Below are positions 13,059 through 24,337 of a DNA stretch of 64,000 nucleotides, piece after piece; within the stretch, counting starts at the first letter, position 1; every line of letters begins with the position of its first letter. The DNA is from Irpex lacteus (taxonomy: Eukaryota > Basidiomycota > Agaricomycetes > Polyporales > Irpicaceae), in the NCBI GenBank assembly GCA_001986395.2, contig MQVO02000062.1:1-64000 (forward strand), in the 5' to 3' direction. Made by a program: the position numbers and the translations under genes. The notes below the pieces were generated by a model, which had not been told where the DNA came from, did not search any database, and saw only the letters and a program-made list of their open reading frames with translations.

Positions 13059-13787
13059 GCACTCGAGTTCTATCTCGGTGGATTAGACTCATATGTGCCT
13101 AGTGACATATGCAATAATACTACTTATACATCATAAAATTTACCGTGGGGACTTTGATTAGAAAGAGATAAAACATGGAAAATCATCTCGTATACGGTTG
13201 TATTGTCACTACTGTCATTTTCTTAGTTGTGCCTAGACCTGCGCCGCCGCCGTCACGGTACCACCGGCAGCATCTTCTCATCTTAATCCGGACTACTCCA
13301 TGCCCCCAAACTGCAATACCATGCCTCGTGAATACACGGCTCAGGCTTCATGCTATTTTGTCGTCGTAACTAGTCACGGTTTCAACTTATCTTGGACATG
13401 TCAGACTTTTCTAATTGCCTCTGTAATGCTTCAAGTTATGCGGCCATATGTAAGCCGTCTCAGATATACAGCTTGTATTAATTAGCACACACTATGCAGT
13501 ATAAATTATTTTACACTATAAAAAGAAGTAGTAACAGCACAAAAGTTCGGCCAATCCAACTACATCCTTGAAGAACCCTTCCTAATCTGGGGGTTACACT
13601 TGCTCGGTGATAGCCGGCATTAAGCGTCTGCAGAGGCGCCGGGCGGTACTCGCAAATTGAATTCTGTCGCACACTCTTGTCGCCAACTTGAACAACGTCT
13701 ACGCAGAATTGCGATGATGGCCACATATGCCCTTCTCATACTCATGCCTTCCTTGCGAGCTGCCTTGATCTGTACATTTGCCTGCGA
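13059..13787. other. Intergenic; nothing recognised
   Basis: AT-rich sequence between family A copy 1 and the family B pseudogene. Short open frames show no resemblance to the families here and no plausible splicing. Confidence 0.4.
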
Positions 13788-15226
13788 TGGGTGAAGCTGT
13801 GAGTGTTTTCGCTGAACAACTCGCAAAGTACAAATACGAACACGCGTTATCTTGATGGTGGCTTGAGCCGACGAATAGACCACTCATACGTGAACGCGTG
13901 AATATGAAGTAGAGATTGGAGATGTGGGCTATATCGACGAGGACGGCGCATTTCAACTGCTTTTCAATGTCATCTATGCCGCTGACCACAAACTGAACGC
14001 CAATTCAGACCCTGACGACTCCGTTCCTCTAGAGTATAACAAGGCATCTATCGAAACGAAGGAGAAGTTCTGCAGGACTGGGCCGCTACATAGTTCCAGT
14101 GTTCACAGTCATCATATACAGGGACAACTGTCAGCGTGCGTACCACCACTCTCTTCTGCCCCTCACTGTTCTCAAGAACCTAGAAAATCAGCGAGTCAAC
14201 GATCCCCTACGCAGGCGGCGTGTTATCCTATCGATTTCAATGTAGCAGTCAGCGCGGTGCTTTTCTAATGCTCTGGAACGATACAAAAAAGTCAATCGTT
14301 CGGCGACACGGTCGCAAATTCGAGAGGTATATGCGCCAACATCACTAGAACTGGGTCGAATATGCAAGAGATCCAGGTCACCTTGGTATTCAGTGCCAGC
14401 CAAAAGATATTTATCTTGGTCTGTGGCGTGGTCAAAACGTCTAGCTGGACTGTCGGCGCCTTTATTGGAGAAGGCATCCGTGCTCACGAGATAGCTTTGG
14501 AGGGACAACAGGGCCCAATCATCAATGTTAACCTACAATACTCGTCCCAAGAAACTTGCGGATCTCTACCGGTGGCGCCGCAGTGGCCCCTCTCATCGTG
14601 TCTTCCCTTACACCGACTCGCCTGTCCCATCGCCCCATAACGCCCCCCTCGAGCCCTATTGGCCTAGAGCCCGTGATTCAGGAGCCAGTGCTGAAAGACC
14701 AGTGTCTGTTCTCGTGCCACTTTAACATGGAATATCGGCAGCTTTTGCCTAGTAAGATTATTGCAACCGCGGATGTCCCTGATGTTAGTGAGACAGACGA
14801 ATCAGGTGGCGACGGTAGTCATGAATGACCAGTCTCTACCACCAACATCAGTATACTGAGTTAGAAGTCAATTACCCAACCGTAAGCCTCATATCTTGTC
14901 CGCTCAGTGTCCCGATTTTGCTGACCAGTATATGTGACAGCGCCGCCACCCGTTGGACTATATTCTGGATTATATTCTCGAGGTCTGTTACTCAATATAC
15001 AACCTGCTACCGTGACTGGAATTCTCGTGAATAATAGTTCTCTAAGGCGGAGGTGGGTATAGCTAGCCACGAGGACCTCAACAAGCTCAATATGGTATGA
15101 TTCGATGATAATTTTCTCTGCAGTATGTATGACTGATCTAGACGCATGCAGGGCGACGATTGGCCCGAAACTCTTGCGTATCAGTTATGAGAATTATCTT
15201 TCGAAGTCATAGTCGATCAATCCGGA
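13788..15226 (+). pseudogene. Family B protein, copy 1, degenerate
   Basis: This is a decayed relative of the family B gene at 18.0 kb. It begins with the same start MGEA at 13788, followed by VFAEQLAKYKYEHAL and then an in-frame stop where the other copy has PLWWPA. Downstream, VGYIDEDGAFQLLFNV is clear near 13924. Later pieces VCGVVKTSSWTVGAFIGEG (about 14420) and HPLDYILDYILE (about 14950) and the terminal DDWPETLAYQL match in order but lie in different frames with stops between. The order of blocks is collinear with the 18.0 kb copy. It probably makes no full-length product. Function of the family is unknown. Confidence 0.75.
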
Positions 15227-16348
15227 GGTATGTTGCTATATGCTCTGATGCAACGCCCCTCTCATGAAGTTTCGCGACTGTCGGTAGACTCTCAACGGAT
15301 GAGACCTCAACATCCTTATCCTCCACTCCAAATGTGATCGAGGACCCCATACCGATCGAGGTTATCGATAATCGATACTTCTCTGTCATGAACGAGACCG
15401 ACGATGTTTTTTCCCGACGGAAGCCCTCCACGATATTCTTCTCCGGGTCCAGCCACGTCACTCGTCGATTCTCGTCACCGAAGCCTAAAACATCGTTTTT
15501 TGAGGTTTACTAATGAGAAAGCGATTAGGTCCTCCTGCTTTGCCCGCCGAGCAAAATCTCATACGAGAGAAAGACGCTGAATCCGGAAAATGGAAGACTA
15601 ACTACTTTATGGATTGGCAGAAAGAGGGATAGCTGGCTTCGAAAGCATTTTGTATCGCCTCTCGCTAGAGTGGGGCGCAGCAGGGAAAAGCAAACCATGG
15701 AAAAACGTTCTTTCAACAAGGGCGACTAAAGTTTACACAGATAAAGTGATTCATCATCCTTGGTGTACGTTCCGCATCAACATACGACGATTTTATTCAA
15801 CTTACTCAGCGTAGGTATACATTCGAGGCGTTAGGTACGGGAGTCTGAGTATGTAATGCATACCTTCCGATATGATCCTCATTGATACGAGCGACCTGGT
15901 GTGTTCAGTTTGTGCGCTCGAGTGAAGCTCCCGAAGTTTGTTCAAGACCCACAGAGCAGTGAACCCTGCATCTCCGTAAAGCGCGGCTGATACAGTTCAC
16001 ACGCCATCATCACAAATTCCACATAGCTGTGTGGAATCTCTGAGGTGCTTCTCCCGAGCGCGGGATCACAGCTGCCGTAGTCAAATGTGTACGTGCACTG
16101 CTCGGGTTAATGGCACTTTTTGATAATGTTGTCCGTTTTGGTAGCTGAGCTGGTACAACACGGCCGTACGCATGATGAAGAAACGTCATCTGTGGCCGTA
16201 TATCAAGCCGCGTGGCTGCAAGGCGACCAGTCTTCCAGCAATCCATGGACTTCGAACAGCTAACGTGGATGCCAGTGACATAATGGTATAAAGTCTTATA
16301 GGCACTACGCATTGTACAAGACTGTTGCAGTAGCCTTTCGTTCACATC
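15227..16348. other. Degenerate/unassigned sequence before family A copy 2
   Basis: Several short frames occur (for example a charged piece around 15540-15620 on the plus strand), but none joins into a supported gene. A TATA-like TATAAAG at 16287-16293 lies about 60 nt upstream of the next start codon. Confidence 0.4.
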
Positions 16349-17010
16349 ATGGTACGCAGCTGTACTATCGACCACAACCCACCGCTGATACGGTCTGAAA
16401 TCCCAGACGAGTATACACACGAACGCCGATTATCCCAACTTCTATCTGCACGGCACCGTCGTTCCACAGGTAGTCTACTCTCGCGTATCGGCCCCATATC
16501 CACTCTTCCCTTCTATCTTATTCTCCGAGGGACAACTGCCCGGTGTCAATCTGCACGCGGCTTTAAACGGGGTCGCCGGTATACCCGACCGCGACAGTCG
16601 TCCTACAACTACTATGACCAGCACGAAGATCAAAATTCGTATCATGGTATGCGCGCCATCTCGTTCGCGTGACATATTATGCTGGAGCTCATATGACCGC
16701 TAGTGGCCCGGGTACGGAGAATTCAGCAGGGATATCAATGCTAAAGAGCACACAAAGACGGGCGAATCAATTCCCAAGTGGAAGCTGGCGTTTTGCGTCG
16801 CTCAGACCGTCCACGCGTTTTATACTGTGAGTATCTCTTCCTTGTCTATATCCACACATTCTGATCAAGTCCATCCAGAGCGGAGCCGTTTCTACTAATG
16901 CGGGAGTTTGGGATATTCGAAATATACGCTTTGAATACCTGCAGTTGTTGGAGCTACGGCAGGTCTCGACGGGTTCGTGGCAGCCTGTACTTGTGTACTG
17001 CCTCTCTTGA
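16349..17010 (+). CDS. Family A small protein, copy 2 (165 aa)
   Basis: Uncharacterised. Exons 16349-16351 (ATG alone), 16407-16646, 16704-16826 and 16879-17010 join in phase to 165 aa, stop TGA. Exon 2 has HGTVVPQVVYS, ILFSEGQLPGVNLHAAL and TKIKIRIM. Exon 3 starts WPGYGEF and has KLAFCVAQTVHAFY. Exon 4 carries FEYLQLLELRQVSTGSWQPVL. All introns are GT-AG and 52-57 nt long. The first exon being only a start codon is paralleled at 58.9 kb. It is the shortest intact member because its N-terminal lead is short. A diverged partial duplicate of its 3' half lies at 22.5 kb. No localisation signal was seen. Confidence 0.82.
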
Positions 17011-18047
17011 ATGAACGCTACGCAAAGCCGACAGTGGAACTCTATCAGTACGTGGCCACTTCTCAATGTTGTATTCTTTCCGTTTGACGGGTGCATGCTT
17101 CTGTGTAGGCACTCATACGATTTATAATACTTTTCCGCTCCCACACCTGTGATCTCATTGCAGCTACCTACCAAGATTCCTTGCATTCGATATGCGTATG
17201 CTACCACTTTGTATAAAACCGTCACCTCAACCCATGAGCCTAGTCCCTGAGACGGCTGCAGTCTGAAAGGCGAAAACATATGTAGGTCGGACTAATTTGG
17301 GCCCTAACTTGTTTCTTAGTATATAGATATCCAATCAGACGGTCGGCTATGCCGTGAGTGATAGTCTAAATTTCTTTTGGGCCCGCTGACTAGTACACGT
17401 ACGCAGGTCGAACCATTGGTATCAAGACTGCCTTGGATTGAATATGTGCCAAATTTTGTCATGGTATACTATGATAAATCCGCTTCCAACACGATTGTAA
17501 TATGCGATCGTTCAATGTGGTATATAGGTGGCGCAACAAAAGCTATACTAAATCCGACCTCGTAAACCGAACATTTGATGCCCCGACCATATAGGAACGC
17601 TTATCGACTGTCATTTTAGTCTATCTATCATCGATCATCTCACACTCATTGGCCATCAGGTCTCAGATGTGATGCCGCATCTGGCAGTTGAAATTGGCCG
17701 CACACAGCTTCTGCTGAAATCACCAGAGCCGACGCGAGTTTCGTTGAAAGCATTTATATCCGCTGCCAGTACGTTCTGTGCAAACTCAATCCATTCCTGT
17801 GCTCTCAACCTAAACACTGTCTTCTTCAATTGTTCAGACCGTTAAGCTGTACTCTCCTGGTGCCTATGTCACCGGCTTACGCAATACCGTCGGGCTTCTA
17901 TCAACCACATATACATGGTGAGCCGGCTGTGCAAACTTTGCAGGCTGAAGCGCTCCTCCCTTCTGCAACCTACAAAAGGTTCATGGCAGATGGCTATCCA
18001 TTCCACCTCCTGCCCTCGGTCGTCTCGACATTTGCCGTCTACGTGAT
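17011..18047. other. Intergenic, possible lost coding relics
   Basis: A stretch near 17660-17860 reads IGRTQLLLKSPEPTRVSLKA and then TVKLYSPGAYVTGLRNTVGL across a plausible intron, but no start, family or continuation could be established. The rest shows nothing recognisable. Confidence 0.35.
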
Positions 18048-19497
18048 ATGGGCGAAGCTTCAAGAGTATACGCTGAAGAACTTCAAAAGCTCAAATATGG
18101 TCATCCGCTATGGTGGCCTGCACATACGAAAGGACCAGGTGGACGTGAGCGAGAAATCGAAATTGCTGACGTTGGGTATATAGATGAGGACGGTGCTTTC
18201 AAATCACTGTTCAACATTGCTCACAACCAGGAACATGAGCTGAACGGGAATGCTACCCTTCCCATCTCCACCCCTTTCCAACTGTTCAGCGACTCCGTCG
18301 ACGTGAAACCATCCTACTTGTCAAAGGGCCCCTTGTGCAGCTTCAGTGTGAAAAGCAACCAAATCAAGGCAGAAATGACGGTGTACGTAGCAAGCCTGAA
18401 CAATAAGAATTCGTCATCTTATACTGTGCTTGTACAGAGAAGATCCAGCGCTCAACACCGGAATCGCATTGTCATATCGCTTTCGATTTGAGAGCGAGCA
18501 GGGCGCATTCCTGGTGCTCTGGGACGATGCTACGAAGACAAAAATTTGCCGTCAACAACTGCAGCTCCAGAGCTACATGAAAGACCACCATGACAGCTGG
18601 TATACCTTCATAACCGACCAACTTAAGATTTCTTGCAGATTGGAAGACATTGTTCTTGTATGTGGTTTCGTCAAGACATCGAGCTGGACAGTTGCCGCGT
18701 CTCTCGGCACACAAAGCCGCGCTCGCGAGCTGACATTGAGTGGACAGCTTGGTCCATTGATACATGTTGGCGTAGGCCATTCTTCCCGCGAAGCGTGGAA
18801 CTGTGGTCCCATCAATCGACGCAGCGGCCCAGCGGCCCGTGTCATCACAACGGATGAAGCTTCGAAAGCTTCGTCGATCCCATCGCACAATCCCCTTCCA
18901 CAGACCAAACCCCTCCCTCAGGCTAAAGACCAATGCGTCTTTCTTAACTACTACAAAATCAAGCGCCGTCTACCGTTATTTCCTACGAAGATAATTGCCG
19001 CTGCGTCCTCCCCAAATCTACCCCCGAGTGACGATGACACCGGAACTTTTGAGCCAGCTTTATCGAAGACAAACGATGATGTAGAGATTACAGAGGATTA
19101 TGTTGCCGCTAGCGTACGTATTCAATCTGATGCCTCCATCAATGCCGGTGGCTTATAGCAATGAGAAACTCACTCAAAAACCTACATGACAACCGCTCAG
19201 CCCGCTGGATATTATCTTGGACTACATCCTCGAGGTATGTTAAGGTTCCGACCCATGACGTAGAGAGCCGCTCTCATACGATTGCTTAGCGTTCCGATGC
19301 TTCTGTAGCTATAGCAAGCTATGATGACCTGGAGAACTTTGTCCTGGTCTGTATTCATGTCTACCGGGCATTATGATGTCTTCTGAAATCGTATTGATAA
19401 TAACTTGATTCCACAGGACGATCAATGGCCCCTGACATTCGCCAAAATGCTACACTCTCTTTCACCCACAATCGTTATAAATGACTCCGGTAAGTAA
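18048..19497 (+). CDS. Family B uncharacterised protein, copy 2
   Basis: I recall a similar uncharacterised, widespread agaricomycete family, with no known activity. Exon 1 (18048-18382) starts MGEASRVYAEELQKLKYG and includes HPLWWPAH, EIADVGYIDEDGAFKSLFN and LSKGPLCSFSVKSNQ. Exon 2 (18438-19113) includes GAFLVLWDDA, SWYTFITDQLKISC, EDIVLVCGFVKTSSWTVAA and an acidic tail. The C-terminal exons read PLDIILDYILE (to 19234), SDASVAIASYDDLENFV (19290-19346) and DDQWPLTFAKML to NDSGK-stop (19417-19497). The start is supported by the matching MGEA in the dead copy at 13.8 kb. The join from exon 2 to PLDIILD is not clean. The in-frame acceptor position reads GACAA where the other copy has GACAG, and the next AG shifts frame. 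The copy may be functional with a truncated end, or newly damaged. Confidence 0.65.
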
Positions 19498-20926
19498 GGA
19501 TGACAAATTATCAACGTCTATCAATTCACTATATCGCTTACTAGTTGGACGGCTTGTGAATTCGCACGGCTATACGCCCAGTACCCCTTCACTTCCGCTG
19601 GAGATATTCATCCATATTGTCAAGGAACTTTCCGAATCCCCAACGACTCTCAAGAGCTGCTCCCTGGTTTGTCGTTCATTATCGCAAATCTGCAAGCCCT
19701 ACCTCTTTAGTGTCTTGCATATCCCTGGATTACTCTGCACCAAACACCATAACTCTGATTCCACAGATCGTTCAGTCTATGGCCCAGGACCACGCATGCG
19801 GAAATTTCTTATGTTTTTGACCTCCATTGATAGCCCTCCTAGCTTTTGTCGTTTGGTGCACACGCTGTGCCTCGATGGTCAGCAAAGCGATGGATCTTCT
19901 AAACTGTCCATCTCGCCACGAAGGCTTTCATCGCTTCTCAGTCATCTCCCCGGATTACGTGTCCTCGAGCTTCAATGTCTGGACGTTAAAAAATCCACTT
20001 ATGGCCGTTTTACTACCAAATCAGGCCCTCTTCTAGAGGCAAAACAGTACCAGTGGGATCTGGATATACTGTTTATTCGACACATGGTACTTGGAGAGCA
20101 CGCCCTGGACGATTTCATGATCGTCTTAAGCTCCTTTTCCAGACTTGAAGTACTGTGTATCGACTTTTCGGAGGCACCTGGTACAGCGTCAAGAATCTCA
20201 ACAAAGCAAACGACCCTTCGTAATAAACTTCGGGCTACCCAACTCCTGTTCAGAGGACTTTCCCCACTGCCGGATGGATTGCTAGACGCATTACTAAGCG
20301 CCGACACTGCGGATTCTTTGCGGTCTATCGAGCTCAGTTGTAGGACAATGAAGGACGTGGAGTCTGCAGGCCAATTCTTCCGTAGGGCTGGTGAACACCT
20401 ACAAGATGTTTCTATAGATATCTCCGATATCATTGAAGCATCTTCCACAGGTTAGTAGATTTCGCGTCATGACACAAGCTGCTCATACTACCCAATTATG
20501 AGTGCAGATTGCGTGGGAACTGCAGACCTGCTTAGCCTGGATTCATGCAGTAATCTTCGCCGTCTTTGCATTCAGGTCTTCCCAGCCGAACACTGGTTTC
20601 CCACTCTGCACCGATGGGAGCTGGCTAGCAAGCTGTTTTCGGCGGTGCTGACTACCGTTCCTCAGACGGTCCAGTCTTTGACTATCATGCTTCAGTTTTC
20701 CAACTACTCAATTGAGGATCATAACATCATTGACTGGGAAGCAATAGACGATTTGGGTGGGGATGCTTCCGATAATAAGAGGCTTTCCTGCTTATCAGAG
20801 TTGACATTCGCCGGAAAGTTGGAGGTTGACGAGCAGGGCTACATTGCTTTGCATTTACCTAACTGGAATAATAGGGGTGCCTTGAAATTCTCAGACACAG
20901 TGAGTTTAAAGCACCTACGATATTGA
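19481..20926 (+). CDS. F-box protein
   Basis: F-box proteins recruit substrates to SCF ubiquitin ligases through Skp1; the substrate here is unknown. Exon 1 (19481-20450) and exon 2 (20508-20926) join in phase to 462 aa. The F-box lies near residues 39-75: SLPLEIFIHIVKELSES, then SCSLVCRSLSQICKPYLF. The remainder resembles the divergent leucine-rich C-terminal region of fungal F-box proteins (GLRVLELQCLDV, NLRRLCIQVFP, LSELTFAGKL). The ATG overlaps the final codons of the upstream family B frame, so the true N-terminus is uncertain. An intron 19490-19540 would instead fuse the two in frame. A GTGAGT near the end (20900) could extend the C-terminus into another exon. Confidence 0.82.
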
Positions 20927-21042
20927 CTACACTACGCTGACACTAGTACTGTCTCAGGTATTTTGGACCACTCATTTGGGCATCAAATACCCTCATGTGT
21001 TGCACAGGGATGTTCAGCGTAATCTAAGCAGTACTGCCAATA
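20927..21042. promoter_or_regulatory. Short gap between the F-box gene and family A copy 3
   Basis: Only about 116 nt separate the F-box stop from the family A start. No TATA box like those before other family A members was seen, which may reflect promoter loss or read-through from the F-box gene. Confidence 0.3.
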
Positions 21043-22065
21043 ATGCTGGTACAACGGTACGAGTGGTGTGTTGTCTCCTAGTCCTAGAAGGACAGAACTC
21101 ATGTACTCCTAATCTCAAACAGGCGCCGTGGGCAGGGGATGCCAGTGTCCGAGTCGCCGACAGACGGTATCATACTTTCATTGACTATGAAGGGGATACC
21201 CCAATCCCAGGAATTATTGTCCCACAGCAGGTGTACAGAACCGATGCCGTCTTTCACTTTCAGCCATCTCCTCCTGTCAAGTTCTTCCACCACGGCCAGC
21301 TTGTGTCGGAAAAAATAAAAATGCATCCGGATGCCGGGATGCGGTCGGATGCGCCTAAGGCATCGCGAGAATAAAGAATTGATCTAGGTTGCATCCGGAT
21401 GACGGCAAAATTACCATATTTGGATGTCGGACTGCGAATATATTCAAGTATCGAATGATCCCTCTGCAAAGGATTGGGGCTCCGATAGTAGAAATCTCCG
21501 CCCAGCCTCCGGAGGCCATCAGGATGCGCTTAGGATGCCGGCAGGAGGCGTCTGCATCCGGATGCACTTTTACGTTTTCCGACATGGCATACTGCTCCCG
21601 GATGCCATCGCATTGAAAGTCTCTGATTTGCATGATGCGCAACAAGAGTTGGTTCTTAACACGGGCGGAACGAAGATAGCTTTGCGTATTTTGGTATGAG
21701 AAAGCTTGTTTCAGGGTAACTTAACAACCGTGAATCTCACGTCTACGATTGACAGTGGCCTGGATACGATGCGTGGGTAAAATGGCCATCTGTCTACAGT
21801 CATACTGGTGACAGGAGACCAATAACGAGAGCTCAATTGGCCTTCCTGGTTGCGCGGAAAGTGCAAGAATTCTATGAGGTCAGTCATTATACAAGTGTCT
21901 TAGAATTTGTTCACATTCATTTTGCAGGCTCTCACGGGGGAGCCATCCACGGAGGAAGGTCGGGATTGGTGTATCTCAAACATACCGTTTGAGCGCCTTT
22001 CACTCTTAGAACTTCGCCACGTCTCCCCTGGCAGCTGGCAGCCCGTTCTGTGCCTTCTTCCATAA
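21043..22065 (+). pseudogene. Family A small protein, copy 3, split by an inverted-repeat insertion
   Basis: Coding blocks are 21043-21048 (ATG CTG), 21123-21303, 21587-21693, 21756-21878 and 21928-22065. Motifs are IPGIIVPQQVYR, FFHHGQL, then after the insertion GILLPDAIAL and TKIALRIL. Exon 3 starts WPGYDAW and has TRAQLAFLVARKVQEFY; exon 4 has FERLSLLELRHVSPGSWQPVL. Removing 281 bp plus one TG leaves every block in phase (184 aa) with no other stop. The copy was therefore intact until a recent insertion. As it stands, the insertion brings an in-frame TAA after about 26 codons. No splice pair that would remove it precisely was seen. Confidence 0.85.
21304..21584. mobile_element. 281-bp MITE-like inverted-repeat element
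   Basis: The ends are terminal inverted repeats: 31 bp from 21304 (TGTCGGAAAA start) match the reverse complement of 21554-21584 at 28 of 31 positions. The flanks are TG (21302-21303) and TG (21585-21586), consistent with a 2-bp target duplication. The palindrome GCATCCGGATGC occurs at both ends, and GGATGC/GCATCC units recur inside. No coding capacity was seen. It is a non-autonomous DNA element; the superfamily is unclear. Confidence 0.82.
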
Positions 22066-22485
22066 GCGAGGTCATGAAGGGTACATCTCCAAATTCTGTG
22101 GTGCAATCTCTTGTTGTCGCGTTACCGCAACTTGAAGACGATTAAAGGGCATATTCACAGTAGTGTCGACCGATTTCAAGGTAGCACTTTGCCATTCAAG
22201 TTTGTATCAACTAGCGTTCTATGGACTTACGATTAGTCTCGCCGAGCCCGGAAATGAGGGCGTTACAGCCCTTTTACTTGTGCGCAAGTACTACAATTTA
22301 TTATCTCAGTTGCACTCTTCAAGTTCCTGGGTCCACGTGCATGTCCCGAACAAAGTCTCCACAGGACGAACATCCGAATAATTGACACACATTTCACAGC
22401 CTTGACCGGTTTTGCTGGAATAGCCAATCATATGGTGCTATCTCACCCTCGTAGTATGTCGCGTTGGAGCTGACTTGTTTGGTAT
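22066..22485. other. Probable diverged 5' part of a dead family A copy
   Basis: A plus-strand frame near 22220-22300 reads EPGNEGVTALLLVRK, loosely like the G..GV.L..AL segment of family A exon 2. Similarity is too weak to define exons. Confidence 0.3.
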
Positions 22486-22860
22486 TAACCTAGGTATGGA
22501 GAATTCAACAGGTATATCAATGCGAACTTGAAAGAGCACGGAACTGAAGAATCGAACAAGCGAATCAATCCCCAAGTAGAAGTTAGCGTTTTACATCGCC
22601 CAGACGATTCACGTAGTCTATACTGTGAGCGCATTCTGTCTTACTTATATCAGATAACAATGTCCGCCCATATGGAAGCTGTTTCTACTACTAATGTAGG
22701 AGTCTAGGATGACCGACGTACTAATACCCTTTACGCAAGTGACTGCGGTTTTTAGAGCTACGGCAGGTGTCGACGGGTTTCTGGCAGCCTATATCCGTGT
22801 ACTATCCCTCATAACAAATGTATCGCGAAGGTGGCAGTCTAACTTGATTCATTGGATGCT
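22486..22860 (+). pseudogene. Family A relic duplicated from the copy 2 type
   Basis: Nucleotides 22494-22632 align with exon 3 of copy 2 (GGAGAATTCA, ATATCAATGC, CCCAAGT.GAAG, TATACTGTGAG). The stretch near 22745-22850 aligns with its exon 4 (GAGCTACGGCAGGT, TCGACGGGTT, GGCAGCCT). It has an in-frame TAG in place of TGG within CCCAAGTAG and several indels, so it cannot encode the protein. Confidence 0.75.
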
Positions 22861-23008
22861 ACTAGTAATTCGGACGTTGGTGAATCAAGTGCTCTGAAGT
22901 CCAAGCACTGATAACCATGATCCTCTGACCACACGATCGACAGAATATAATCAGTTGACACGAATATACACATCTTCTGACCGTAGCTTCTATCTAGATA
23001 CGCATATC

Positions 23009-23595
23009 TCAAGCGGACTCTGCTTTCGCCTTAACGTCCGCCAGTATAGTCTGACGGTACAAGGTGTCAAAAAATTCTTTCAGCCCGTCAATCTTGCCCT
23101 CTCTGTCAAAGTGGATGAACCAGATGAACTCGGAGTCGTATGTCTGACCCCAGGTCGCGTACGTGACGGCCGAAAACTACGTGAACGGGGTGAGCTTTCT
23201 CATCCATACGATAACAACATGATATTACATGCAAAACCAGTTCGTTTTCTTTCTCGTTCTCAACGAAACTGATAGGATCCTTGTAGCCAAACTAGTATAA
23301 GCTCCGTGAGTGTCAGGTATGTGTCGCGGAGGAATCAAATTACTCACGTCCCATCGTTCTATGAATGTGAGGTTGGAGAGGAACGCTAGAAGTTTGTCCT
23401 TGTCCAGACCACCAGCAGAGGGGCGAGGATGATTACTGTGATCAAATCTACTGTAAGAAGCCTCGAGCATGTATCAAAGGTGAGCCACACGCACTAGTAT
23501 TTGAGGTTCTGGGAGAGGAGGTTCGATACTTGAGAGAGATTCTTGTTCTCCAAAGCTTGAAAAAAAGTATTGGCGGTATTGCGATTCGCAGACAT
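23009..23595 (-). CDS. SnoaL/NTF2-like small protein (140 aa)
   Basis: Exons 23595-23495, 23450-23348, 23279-23229 and 23176-23009 join in phase to 140 aa. The N-terminus MSANRNTANTFFQALENKN matches the helix that opens SnoaL-like folds. The core has FIERWD and NELVLHFSAVTYATWGQTY, and the end has EFIWFIHFDREGKIDGLKEF, the strand-turn pattern typical of SnoaL/NTF2-like proteins. These act as small cyclases, isomerases or ligand-binding proteins; the substrate here cannot be told. No secondary-metabolite backbone gene is nearby, so a cluster role is unsupported. The exon 3 acceptor (ACAAG) was chosen over a closer CAG because only it keeps phase. No targeting signal was seen. Confidence 0.75.
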
Positions 23596-24337
23596 GATGG
23601 AACAAATAGGACAATATCAGACACTTGAGAGGTTGAGAGATGAGATCAGTGCTGCAGAACGATTATTCCTGCAGCGTATTTGTACCAAGTAATGACGCCG
23701 TGCTTACACAGAGATTGTGGAAGAGAACATCCGCCAGTTACGCAGTCCTGCGGCACGGCAGTCGTCCATCATAGTATCCCTTGCAGCAGTCGCTCTTCCT
23801 CTATAACGATATACAGCGCGATGCGTACGTCGGGCATGGTCAGCTTCGGGTTTACAGCTAAACCTGCCTACCGAAATGAATTAGTTGGCTTATAAATGCT
23901 TGGAAGAGAAGCCACGTGCACCTACGGTGATTGGTAAGTTGCCTTCCGATAGATATGGTATCCACTTATCGATGATGCGCCACGGCACAGTAGCTTCTAT
24001 GGGGTAAATAAACAGCGGCGAACCGTCATGGATGAAGAAGCTTATACTCTCTGAGTGCTGTTATCGGTGGGTCATACCGTTCAACACAAGACGCGGGCGA
24101 AACCGGAAAGTGAAGTGTACCATGATTGGATTATGCGAGGAAAGGCGAGCTGATAAATCGCAGGGCGAACAGCGGTACAAAGCTTCTGGTAGGATATCCG
24201 CCGAGATTCTCGGTACATCGTGTCCGTGTATAACGATGCAGTTCGGACGCACCCGTCTATACCTGGTAGGAGCGCCGATTTTGAGCATCCTCGAAAAAGA
24301 CATGGTCTGGTAAGTACTCACCCATACTAACATCCAT
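23596..24337. other. Intergenic; nothing recognised
   Basis: This region lies between the start of the SnoaL-like gene and the stop of the next minus-strand gene. A 93-codon plus-strand frame overlaps the 3' end of that gene and looks like chance. Confidence 0.4.

Noticed and set aside
16767..17279. 170-codon minus-strand frame overlapping family A copy 2
   Set aside because: Antisense to the exons defined by the family; no family features of its own.
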